From positions 2,082,001-2,146,000 of the forward strand of contig CP051232.1 in the NCBI GenBank assembly GCA_017792445.1: a stretch of 64,000 nt of DNA. The letters run 5' to 3'. How positions within the stretch are numbered: the first letter of the stretch is position 1; every line of letters starts with the position of its first letter. The stretch is from Maritimibacter sp. (GTDB lineage: Bacteria > Pseudomonadota > Alphaproteobacteria > Rhodobacterales > Rhodobacteraceae). The notes beneath the pieces were generated by a model that worked only from the letters and a program-made list of their open reading frames with translations, was not told the DNA's origin and searched no databases. Shown piece after piece: positions 57,114-64,000 of the stretch. Position numbers and translations under genes: made by a program.

Positions 57114-57640
57114 GCCGCCTGCCGATCCGCCTGTGGGGCGACCCGGTGCTGCGCAGCAAGGCGCAGCCGGTCGGGGAGATCACCGAAGAGATCCGGACGC
57201 TCGCCGCCGACATGGCCGAGACGATGTACGACGCGCCGGGCCGAGGACTGGCCGCGCCGCAGGTCGGCGTCTCGCTGCGGATGTTCGTGATGGATTGCCA
57301 CTGGAAGGACGATGGCGAACGCGCGCCCGTGGTGGTGATCGACCCCGAGATCCTCGACGCCTCGGAGGAGACAGCGATGCACGAGGAAGGCTGCCTGTCG
57401 ATCCCTGACGTCCCGGTCGAGGTCACGCGTCCCGCCGAAATCACGATGCGCTGGCGCGGTCTGGATGGCGCGGTGACCGAGCAACGGCTGACGGGGATGG
57501 AAGCGATCTGTGCGCAGCACGAATTCGATCATCTGGAGGGCCGGTTGATCCCGGACGTGCTGGAGACGGACGCGCGGGCCAAGGCCGAAACGGTGCTTGC
57601 CGCGCTTGAAGACCGCGCCGCGCAGGGAGAGACCGCATGA
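57110..57640 (+). CDS. Peptide deformylase 2
   Basis: A 176-residue deformylase with the Zn/Fe ligands present: GRGLAAPQVG, EEGCLSIPD (Cys95) and QHEFDHLEG (His137, Glu138, His141). It starts with GTG overlapping the def1 stop and ends 4 bases inside def3. It should be catalytically able; a separate substrate preference is possible. Confidence 0.9.
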   Translation: MSRLPIRLWGDPVLRSKAQPVGEITEEIRTLAADMAETMYDAPGRGLAAPQVGVSLRMFVMDCHWKDDGERAPVVVIDPEILDASEETAMHEEGCLSIPDVPVEVTRPAEITMRWRGLDGAVTEQRLTGMEAICAQHEFDHLEGRLIPDVLETDARAKAETVLAALEDRAAQGETA

Positions 57641-58131
57641 CCGCCCGTCCGATCCTGAAGTGGCCCGACAAGCGCCTGCGCACCGCCGCCGCGCCGGTCG
57701 AGGAAATCACCGACGAGATCCGCGCCATCTGGGACGACATGGTCGACACGATGGAAGCGATGCCCGGCGTCGGCCTTGCCGCGCCGCAGATCGGCGTGAT
57801 GCTGCGGTTGGCGGTGGTCGACGCCTCGGAGGAGCGCGGGCAAGCGATCCGCATGGCGAACCCGGAAATCCTGCACGCCTCGGCCCAGCCGCGCGACCAT
57901 GAGGAAGCGAGCCCCTGCCTTCCCGGCATCTCGGCCAAGATTACCCGGCCCCGTGCGGTGACCGTCCGTTTCCTGAACGAACAGGGCGAGACCGAGGAAC
58001 GCGACCTTGTTCATCTGTGGTCGACGAGCGTGCAGCATCAGATCGACCATCTGAATGGGCGGATGTATTTCGACAATCTCAGCGGGCTGAAACGTCAGAT
58101 GCTGCTGAAGAAGGCCGCCAAGCTGCGGTAG
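57637..58131 (+). CDS. Deformylase homologue lacking the catalytic Glu
   Basis: A 164-residue member of the same fold with motif I intact (GVGLAAPQIG), but motif II is ASPCLPG rather than EGCLS (Cys94 kept) and motif III is QHQIDHLNG, so the catalytic Glu is Gln135. Metal binding may remain but hydrolysis should be weak or absent. It is third in a row of overlapping genes and is followed, after the arsR module, by fmt. Confidence 0.85.
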   Translation: MTARPILKWPDKRLRTAAAPVEEITDEIRAIWDDMVDTMEAMPGVGLAAPQIGVMLRLAVVDASEERGQAIRMANPEILHASAQPRDHEEASPCLPGISAKITRPRAVTVRFLNEQGETEERDLVHLWSTSVQHQIDHLNGRMYFDNLSGLKRQMLLKKAAKLR

Positions 58132-58150
58132 CCGCCGACCTCGCCGTCCG

Positions 58151-58600
58151 TCAGGCGCAGCAGGCGCTTTTCGCCGGGGCGCAGCACCCGGTCGCTGCCG
58201 GCTTGCACAAGGCATATTCGGCTTCAAGCGACAGCATCACCTGTCCGGCGGCGAGGTCGGCGGCCCCGATGGTGTAGCGCGACAGCCCGATGTTGCCCGG
58301 TGCGCACTCGACCGACAGCGGCGCTGCCTCCAAACCGGGGATCGCGTCGATGCTTTGGCGCAGGATGCCGGCAAGCTTTCGTGCGGAAAGCGGCGAGGCT
58401 CCCTGGCCGTCGAGAACCTGCATCAGCGTTTCCGCCCAATCGTTGCGACGGCCCCCGCAATCGATGCCCTTTATTTGCGCCAGTTTCAGTTCGGTCACGT
58501 GATAGCCGTCGCCAAGCTGTGTCGCACCGACGCGAAACCTTACAGCCGCGTTGCGCGGAGCCATCTCCAGCAGATCGCCAAGTTCGGAAATGGTCTTCAA
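58151..58600 (-). CDS. DUF6428-like protein with C-terminal cysteine pairs
   Basis: A 149-residue protein beginning MKTISELGDLLEMAPRNAAV and ending with cysteine pairs (GCCAPAKSACCA), resembling DUF6428 proteins found beside ArsR regulators, from memory. The start is TTG at 58600, with GGAGG eight bases upstream. Metal or metalloid binding by the tail cysteines is inference. It diverges from arsR across a palindromic gap. Confidence 0.7.
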   Translation of the reverse strand: MKTISELGDLLEMAPRNAAVRFRVGATQLGDGYHVTELKLAQIKGIDCGGRRNDWAETLMQVLDGQGASPLSARKLAGILRQSIDAIPGLEAAPLSVECAPGNIGLSRYTIGAADLAAGQVMLSLEAEYALCKPAATGCCAPAKSACCA

Positions 58601-58617
58601 GCCAAGGTCCTCCTTGT

Positions 58618-58634
58618 ATGAATCAATAATTCAT
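58618..58634. promoter_or_regulatory. 17-bp inverted repeat between DUF6428 and arsR
   Basis: ATGAAT at 58618-58623 and ATTCAT at 58629-58634 are perfect inverted arms around a five-base spacer, in the 47-base gap of two divergent genes. It is the expected site for the ArsR repressor to control both. Binding is inferred. Confidence 0.55.
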
Positions 58635-58647
58635 GAAATGTTGAGAT

Positions 58648-58980
58648 ATGGTAGAGAGTCAAGCCCTCAAGGCCCTTGCGGCGCTGTCCGATGCGACCCG
58701 CCTTCGGGTGCTTCGGTACCTGGTGTCTGTCGGAAAGGACGGCGCCGCCGCCGGTGTGATCGGCGCCGAGGTCGGCGCACAGCCGTCGCGATTGTCCTTC
58801 CATCTGGCGGGGCTGGCGCAGGCGGGCCTCATCACGTCCGAACGGGTGTCGCGGCAGGTGATCTATCGGGTGGACTTTGATGCGCTTGGCGGGCTTATGG
58901 GATACCTGATCGAAGACTGCTGCGGCGGGCACCCCTCTGTCAGGGCGTGCTGTGTGCCAAGCGACGCCGAAGGGGCCTGA
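58648..58980 (+). CDS. ArsR-family transcriptional regulator
   Basis: A 110-residue winged-helix repressor (LSDATRLRVLRYLVS and QPSRLSFHLAGLAQAGLITSE). The usual ELCVCDL metal motif in helix 3 is absent, but Cys91-Cys92 and Cys101-Cys102 near the C-terminus could sense arsenite or another metalloid or oxidant. It ends 3 bases before fmt, so fmt is probably in the same transcript, under ArsR control or from an internal promoter. Confidence 0.87.
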   Translation: MVESQALKALAALSDATRLRVLRYLVSVGKDGAAAGVIGAEVGAQPSRLSFHLAGLAQAGLITSERVSRQVIYRVDFDALGGLMGYLIEDCCGGHPSVRACCVPSDAEGA

Positions 58981-58983
58981 CAG

Positions 58984-59883
58984 ATGCGTATCGTATTCAT
59001 GGGAACACCGGACTTTTCTGTCACGGTGCTGAACGCCTTGGTGGATGCCGGGCACGAGATCGTCTGTGTCTATTGTCAGCCGCCGCGCCCGGCGGGCCGT
59101 GGCAAGAAGGACAGGCCGACCCCGGTCCATGCGCGGGCCGAGGCGCTAGGCCTGCCGGTGCGCCATCCCCGCACGCTGCGCGACGCCGAGGCGCAGGCAG
59201 AGTTCGCGGCGCTGAATGCCGACATCGCGGTGGTCGTGGCTTATGGTCTGATCCTGCCGCAGCCGGTGCTGGATGCCCCGACGCACGGGTGCCTGAACAT
59301 CCACGCCTCGCTTTTGCCGCGCTGGCGTGGGGCCGCGCCGATCCAGCGCGCGATCATGGCGGGCGATGCGCAGACCGGCGTTTGCATCATGCAGATGGAA
59401 GCGGGGCTCGACACCGGGCCGGTGCTGTTGCGCGAGGCGCTGGATATCGCGCCGGACGAGACCGCGGCGACGCTGCACGACAGGCTTGCCGGAATGGGTG
59501 CGCGGCTGATCACCGCGACGCTCGACAAGCTTGATACACTGACGCCAGAGGTGCAGCCGGACGCGGGCGTGACCTATGCCGATAAGATCGACAAGGCCGA
59601 GGCGCGGATCGACTGGACCCGTCCCGCCGTGGAAATCGACAGGCAGATCAGGGGCTTGTCCCCTTTCCCCGGTGCGTGGTGCGAGATGGGTGGCGAGCGT
59701 GTGAAGCTGTTGCTGTCGCGGGTCGCCGAAGGGTCGGGTGCGCCGGGGCAGGTGCTTGGCGACATGACGATCGCCTGCGGCGAGGGCGCGGTGGAGATCC
59801 TGAGCGCACAGCGTCCCGGCAAGCGCGCGATGGAATCGGCAGAGTTCCTGCGCGGGTTCCAGATGCCGGAAGTTCTCGCCTGA
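58984..59883 (+). CDS. fmt: Methionyl-tRNA formyltransferase
   Basis: A 299-residue enzyme that formylates Met-tRNAfMet. The N-terminal domain has [16 protein letters not shown] and the catalytic [21 protein letters not shown], with SLLPRWRG conserved; the C-terminal OB-like domain ends the protein. It usually follows def directly; here the DUF6428/arsR pair separates them. ArsR precedes it by 3 bases. Confidence 0.96.
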   Translation: MRIVFMGTPDFSVTVLNALVDAGHEIVCVYCQPPRPAGRGKKDRPTPVHARAEALGLPVRHPRTLRDAEAQAEFAALNADIAVVVAYGLILPQPVLDAPTHGCLNIHASLLPRWRGAAPIQRAIMAGDAQTGVCIMQMEAGLDTGPVLLREALDIAPDETAATLHDRLAGMGARLITATLDKLDTLTPEVQPDAGVTYADKIDKAEARIDWTRPAVEIDRQIRGLSPFPGAWCEMGGERVKLLLSRVAEGSGAPGQVLGDMTIACGEGAVEILSAQRPGKRAMESAEFLRGFQMPEVLA

Positions 59884-59905
59884 CGAGAGCGGCGCGCACC
59901 GTGTC

Positions 59906-60060
59906 AGCGCAAAATCCGGCCCGCGTGAGCTAGCCTGAAAAACAGGCGCCGGAATTCTGCCAGCCGAATCCGGGGGGTCGTTCCGGTCAAGCGCAAAATC
60001 CGACACGGGCGGGCAAAGATTTCTGGCCAGACCCGGTGCCTCTGACCATTCTGGCCAGAC
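59906..60060. repeat. Direct repeats and TCTGGCCAGA palindromes before the VirD4-like gene
   Basis: AGCGCAAAATCCG occurs at 59906-59918 and 59990-60002, and TTCTGGCCAGAC occurs at 60021-60032 and 60049-60060, each containing the perfect palindrome TCTGGCCAGA. They lie in the 259-base gap between fmt and the VirD4-like gene and could be regulatory sites. The gap holds no other gene. Confidence 0.45.
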
Positions 60061-60142
60061 ACTCAAAACCTGCTTTCCACCAACCTGCTTCGGCTTCGGG
60101 TCCCCGCCCGGGTACAGCCGGAGTCCGTCCAGGAGTCTGTCC

Positions 60143-61441
60143 ATGTCCCTGCTGCTCGGCTGGCCTCACCGCACCAGTCCAAAGACCGTTTTCGGCTTTG
60201 CTCCCACCCCCTCGCAGCCGCCGGAACCGCCCGAAACGTCGAAGCCGACTGCCGCCGGCCCCGTTCGCGACCCGAAGAACGAGGGGCACTGGCTGGTCGT
60301 CGCCCCCACCGGGTCGGGCAAATCCGCCTCTTTCGCGATTCCGCAACTGCTAAGCTATCCCGGCGCGATCATCGCGGTCGACGTGAAGGGAGAGCTGGCC
60401 AACGTCACGGCCCGCTACCGCCGCTCGCTGGGCGAGGTGTTGATCATCGACCCGTTCCGGCAGGTCTCGGATGGGCGCGGCCAGTTCAACCCGCTGGCAC
60501 ACCTGTCCGTCGGCAGCCCCGAGTTGATCGACGACGCCTATTCCATCGCCCACCTGTTCTCGAACATGGCGCGCGGCGCGATGCCGAAAGACCCGTTCTG
60601 GGACGAGTCCGGGCAAGACATCATCGCGGCGCTGATCGTGCAGGCGTTGCACGAATACCATCCCGAAGACCGGACGCTGGCGGGGGTGTACGAGGCGTTC
60701 TCGATGCCCGACCAGTTGCAGTATTTCTGGCGGTTGCTGGATTCCGGCGTGCATCCCTTCGTCGAGCAGAAGATCGGCGCCTACCTGCGGCTGGCCGATG
60801 TGACCCGCACGGGGATCGAGGCGACCGCGGCGCAGCAGCTTCGCATGCTGGCGGGCGAGGGCGTGCGCCGTTGCATCCGTGGCGATTCCATGAAGCCGGG
60901 CATGCTGACCGAGGGGCGTCCGCTGACGATCTACCTTGTGATCCCGCCCGAACGACTGGCCTCTCATGCGTCGCTGGTGCGCATCCTTCTGACTGCGATG
61001 CTGCAGCGGATGCTGCGCAGAAAAAACAAGCCGGAGACGCCGACGCTACTGCTGGTGGACGAGGCGGCGCAGCTGGGAAAGATGCCGGCGCTGACCTCTG
61101 CGATCACGCTGGGGCGCGGCTATGGCATTCGCGCCGCGCTGCTGGTGCAAAGCCTGTCACAGCTGCGCGGTTCGTATCAGGACGACTACGAGTCGATCCT
61201 CGAAAACTGCTCGCTGGTGACGATGGGCCGGCACACCGCGTTCTCGATGGCGAAGCAACTTGCGAAACAAGGGTTCGGCGACGTGTCGGCGGACGCGGTT
61301 TATGCGCTGAATGAGACCGAGGCGATGATGCGCGCCACCGGTCAGGCGACGCGGCGGCTGCGCAAGCTGGATTACCGGTCCGACAAGATGTTCGCGGGGC
61401 GGTACGACGACAATCCGCTGTACGAGCGCGCGAAGACCTGA
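60143..61441 (+). CDS. VirD4/TraG-like coupling ATPase, orphan
   Basis: A 432-residue ATPase of the type IV secretion coupling-protein family. The Walker A motif is VVAPTGSGKSAS (residues 52-63), the Walker B LLLVDEAAQLG (about 306-316), and the LEN-C-SLVTMGRHTAF and C-terminal YRSDKMF blocks are conserved. It lacks the N-terminal membrane helices of VirD4/TraG, and no mating-pore or relaxase genes are near. It may be a domesticated chromosomal member. A DNA- or protein-pumping role is unproven. Confidence 0.85.
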   Translation: MSLLLGWPHRTSPKTVFGFAPTPSQPPEPPETSKPTAAGPVRDPKNEGHWLVVAPTGSGKSASFAIPQLLSYPGAIIAVDVKGELANVTARYRRSLGEVLIIDPFRQVSDGRGQFNPLAHLSVGSPELIDDAYSIAHLFSNMARGAMPKDPFWDESGQDIIAALIVQALHEYHPEDRTLAGVYEAFSMPDQLQYFWRLLDSGVHPFVEQKIGAYLRLADVTRTGIEATAAQQLRMLAGEGVRRCIRGDSMKPGMLTEGRPLTIYLVIPPERLASHASLVRILLTAMLQRMLRRKNKPETPTLLLVDEAAQLGKMPALTSAITLGRGYGIRAALLVQSLSQLRGSYQDDYESILENCSLVTMGRHTAFSMAKQLAKQGFGDVSADAVYALNETEAMMRATGQATRRLRKLDYRSDKMFAGRYDDNPLYERAKT

Positions 61442-61473
61442 AGAAAAGCGGGCCCGCCGGAGTGGCGGGCCCG
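61442..61473 (-). terminator. Terminator of the DMGDH-type gene
   Basis: CGGGCCCGCC (61449-61458) pairs with GGCGGGCCCG (61464-61473) around five bases; on the minus strand TTTTCTT follows. It lies just beyond the stop of the dehydrogenase gene. Confidence 0.85.
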
Positions 61474-61480
61474 ATGCGCG

Positions 61481-63979
61481 TCATCCGTCGACGCGGATGC
61501 GCTCGTTCTTCGGATCGAAGGGGCTGTCCTCGGTCACCTCTACGTCCCACAACTTGTCGAACATCTTCACTTTCAGCTTCTGGCCGGTCAGGGCGAGGTC
61601 CGGGCGGACATAGCCCATGCCGACCGATTTGCCGAAAGCCACCGAGTAGCCGCCCGACGTCAGACGACCCACCTTGGTGTCGCCGTCGTACAGCGCCTCG
61701 CGGCCCCACGGATCGGCGTCTTCCGGGCCGTCGATCAGCACCGTCACGCATTTCGACCGGATGCCCTTGTCGGTCATCGCCTGCTTGCCGTGGAAGTCCT
61801 TGGACAGATCGACGAAGCGGTCCAGCCCGGCCTCCAGCGGAGTCGCGTCGCGGCCCAGTTCGTTGCCGAAGGCGCGATAGGATTTCTCCTGCCGCAGCCA
61901 GTTCTGCGCCCGCGCGCCGACCAGCTTCATGCCGTGCTTCGCGCCGGCCTCGACCAGCAGGTCCCACAGGTAGTTCTGGAATTCGATCGGGTGGTGCAGC
62001 TCCCAGCCCAGCTCGCCGGTATAGGCGACGCGGACGGCGACGACGGGACACATGCCTAGTTCGATGTTGCGGCACGACAGCCACGGGAACCGCTTGTTCG
62101 ACAGCGCGGTGTCGGGGTCGGCGTCCTTGATGATCTCTTTCAGGATGTCGCGCGCCTTGGGTCCGGCCAGCGCGAAGGCGCCGTAACGGGTCGTCCAGTC
62201 CTCGACATTGATGCGGCCGAACTCGGGTTCCTTGTCCTCGACCGCCTTCAGCAGGAAGTCTCGGTCATAGGCGTGCTGCGCCCCGGACGAGATCAGCACC
62301 CAGTGCTCTGGCGTCTCGCGGATGATCGTGTATTCGGCCCGCGTGGTGCCCGCCTCGGTCAGCGCGTAGGTCAGGTTGATGCGGCCCGGCTTCGGCAGCT
62401 TGTTGGTGGTGAACCAGTCAAGGAACGCCTCGGCGCCCGGACCGGTGATCACGTGCTTGGCGAAAGCGGTGGCGTCGATCAGGCCCGCCGTCTCGCGGAT
62501 CGCCTGCGCCTCGTCCTTCGCGTATTGCCACCATCCGCCCCGGCGGAAGCTGCGCGCGTCGTGATCGAATCCGGCGGGCGCGTCCTTGGGACCATAGTAG
62601 TTCGGCCGCTCGAACCCGTTCACCTGCCCGAACTGGGCGCCCTCGGCCTTCTGCCGGTCATAGGCAGGGCCAGTGCGCAGCGGGCGGCAGGCTTCGCGTT
62701 CCTCGTCCGGGTGGTGCAGCACATAAACGTGGGCGTAGCATTCCTCGTTCTTCCGCGCCGCGTATTCGGTGGTGATCCAGCTGCCGTACCGCTTGGGATC
62801 CAGCGAGGCCATGTCGATCTCGGCTTCGCCCTCGACCATCATCTGGGCAAGGTAATAGCCGGTGCCGCCGGCGGCGGTGATGCCGAAGGAAAAGCCCTCG
62901 GCCAGCCACATGTTGCGCAGACCCGGCGCCGGGCCGACCAGCGGGTTGCCGTCGGGGGTATAGCAGATCGGGCCGTTGAAATCGTCCTTCAGACCCAGCG
63001 GCTCGGTCGTCGGGATCCGGTGGATCATCGACATGTATTCTTCCTCGATCCGTTCGAGGTCCAGCGGGAAAAGGTCGGCGCGGAAGCTGTCCGGAACGCC
63101 ATACTCGAACCGCGCGGGCGCGCCTTCCTCGTAGGGGCCAAGAATCCAGCCGCCGCGTTCCTCGCGGACGTACCACTTGGCATCCGCATCGCGCAGCACG
63201 GGGTGTTCGCCATAGCTCTTGCGGTACTCGACCAGCGCCGGGTCGGGTTCGGTCACGATGAACTGGTGTTCGACCGGGATCGCGGGGATCTTGATGCCCA
63301 GAAGCTTCGCGGTGCGCTGCGCATGGTTGCCGGTGGCGGTCACGACATGCTCGGCGGTGATCACTGCGGTCTCTTCGGACGGGACAAGGTTGCCGCCCTT
63401 CTCGACCATCTTGGTGACCGACACCTTCCATTCGGACCCGGTCCATTCGTAACCATCGACCTGCCACTTGCGCTCGATCGTCACGCCGCGCTGCCGGGCG
63501 CCCTTGGCCATCGCCTGCGTCACGTCCGCGGGGTTAATGTAGCCATCGGTCGGGTGGTAGATCGCGCCCAGCAGGTCGTCGGTGTGAACCAGCGGCCACC
63601 GCTCCTTGATCTGCGCGGGCGACATCCATTCATAGGGCACGCCCACTGTCTCGGCGGTCGAGGCGTACAGCATGTACTCGTCCATGCGGGCCTGCGACTG
63701 CGCCATCCGCAGGTTGCCCACAACCGAGAAACCCGCGTTCAGGCCGGTCTCTTCCTCGAGCGTCTTGTAGAACTTCACCGAGTAGTCGTGGATATGGCTG
63801 GTCGCATAGCTCATGTTGAACAGCGGCAGCAGGCCCGCGGCATGCCAGGTCGAGCCGGACGTCAGCTCGTCGCGCTCCAGCAGCATGACATCGGACCAGC
63901 CAGCGCGGGCAAGGTGATAGGCGATCCCGGCGCCGACGGCGCCACCGCCAACGACGAGGGCTTTGACATGGGTTTTCAT
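61481..63979 (-). CDS. Dimethylglycine/sarcosine dehydrogenase-type fusion protein
   Basis: An 832-residue two-domain protein. The N-terminal FAD part has the Rossmann motif VVGGGAVGAGIAYHLARAG and SGSTWHAAGLLP, in which His46 is the usual covalent FAD site. The C-terminal part (about 430-830) is the GcvT/folate-binding aminomethyltransferase domain, with DWTTRYGAFALAGPKARDIL. Relatives oxidise dimethylglycine or sarcosine and pass the one-carbon unit to tetrahydrofolate. The start is ATG at 63979, 21 bases from the window edge. Exact substrate is not decided. Confidence 0.9.
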   Translation of the reverse strand: MKTHVKALVVGGGAVGAGIAYHLARAGWSDVMLLERDELTSGSTWHAAGLLPLFNMSYATSHIHDYSVKFYKTLEEETGLNAGFSVVGNLRMAQSQARMDEYMLYASTAETVGVPYEWMSPAQIKERWPLVHTDDLLGAIYHPTDGYINPADVTQAMAKGARQRGVTIERKWQVDGYEWTGSEWKVSVTKMVEKGGNLVPSEETAVITAEHVVTATGNHAQRTAKLLGIKIPAIPVEHQFIVTEPDPALVEYRKSYGEHPVLRDADAKWYVREERGGWILGPYEEGAPARFEYGVPDSFRADLFPLDLERIEEEYMSMIHRIPTTEPLGLKDDFNGPICYTPDGNPLVGPAPGLRNMWLAEGFSFGITAAGGTGYYLAQMMVEGEAEIDMASLDPKRYGSWITTEYAARKNEECYAHVYVLHHPDEEREACRPLRTGPAYDRQKAEGAQFGQVNGFERPNYYGPKDAPAGFDHDARSFRRGGWWQYAKDEAQAIRETAGLIDATAFAKHVITGPGAEAFLDWFTTNKLPKPGRINLTYALTEAGTTRAEYTIIRETPEHWVLISSGAQHAYDRDFLLKAVEDKEPEFGRINVEDWTTRYGAFALAGPKARDILKEIIKDADPDTALSNKRFPWLSCRNIELGMCPVVAVRVAYTGELGWELHHPIEFQNYLWDLLVEAGAKHGMKLVGARAQNWLRQEKSYRAFGNELGRDATPLEAGLDRFVDLSKDFHGKQAMTDKGIRSKCVTVLIDGPEDADPWGREALYDGDTKVGRLTSGGYSVAFGKSVGMGYVRPDLALTGQKLKVKMFDKLWDVEVTEDSPFDPKNERIRVDG

Positions 63980-64000
63980 CTGGCTGGGCTCCGCTGTGAT

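Noticed and set aside
60143-61441. VirD4-like gene as a sign of a conjugative element or prophage
   Set aside because: No relaxase, pilus, integrase, att site or phage genes are in the neighbourhood, and the flanks are core genes.

Overview
The window looks like chromosomal DNA of an alphaproteobacterium of the Rhodobacteraceae (Roseobacter group). The sequence is GC-rich. It carries a CcrM-type GANTC methyltransferase, the mutY / DciA-like / DsbA-like group, an AlkB hydroxylase, a Hint-domain protein, an aerobic-type CobN cobaltochelatase with cbtAB and cobW, a CbiG-CobJ fusion, and a dimethylglycine/sarcosine dehydrogenase fusion. Few genes look mobile and there is no prophage, IS element or CRISPR array. 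This assignment rests on recognised families and gene order, not on a database search.

Layout. 0-10.6 kb: a PBP-type regulator, tRNA-Arg(CCT), a PPP phosphatase, an SGNH hydrolase and a ribokinase; then tRNA-Trp, a ZntB/CorA transporter and tuf on the minus strand; small envelope proteins and a membrane-tethered winged-helix regulator; rnhB and ccrM. 10.7-25.3 kb: tyrS, anmK, a CoA-transferase, the dsbA-like / dciA-like / mutY group, alkB, a DMT permease, split mnmD and mnmC-type oxidase genes, a MaoC hydratase, a VOC protein, a TSUP permease, an FMN reductase and a ThDP enzyme. 25.4-37.5 kb: a cobalt/cobalamin region on the minus strand (two HupE-like proteins, cobO, a TDT/TsoY-like membrane protein, cobN, cobW, cbtA, cbtB) headed by a clear cobalamin riboswitch. 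37.5-47.7 kb: Hint protein, smc, ICMT-like methyltransferase, MltB-type transglycosylase, cobD with a DUF1636 protein, a degenerate receiver protein and a glutathionyl-hydroquinone reductase. 48.0-54.9 kb: the corrin-ring operon cbiX-cobH-cobL-cobI-cbiG/cobJ-cobM. 55.3-64 kb: a PatB/MalY-type lyase, three tandem deformylase genes, a divergent DUF6428/arsR pair, fmt, an orphan VirD4-like ATPase and a DMGDH-type oxidoreductase.

How the genes work together. Two blocks supply much of cobalamin synthesis. CbiX, CobI, CobJ, CobM, CobL and CobH build the ring; CobN, with CobS/T encoded elsewhere, and CobO insert cobalt and adenosylate; CobD continues nucleotide-loop assembly; CbtAB, the HupE-like pair and CobW handle the metal. 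Anaerobic-type (CbiX, CbiG) and aerobic-type (CobN) cobalt functions coexist. Def and Fmt act at the two ends of formyl-methionine metabolism, and an arsR module sits between them. SMC, CcrM, DciA-like, RNase HII and MutY belong to chromosome replication, maintenance and repair.

The most notable signals beyond ordinary annotation are: a dispersed intergenic hairpin repeat that appears to be inserted in frame inside cobN; clustered GANTC sites in front of ccrM and smc; DnaA-box-like sequences in front of ccrM; overlapping ATTC-N8-GAAT palindromes in front of the TDT/TsoY-like gene; a third deformylase homologue whose catalytic Glu is Gln; and an acetyltransferase gene interrupted by an in-frame TAA.
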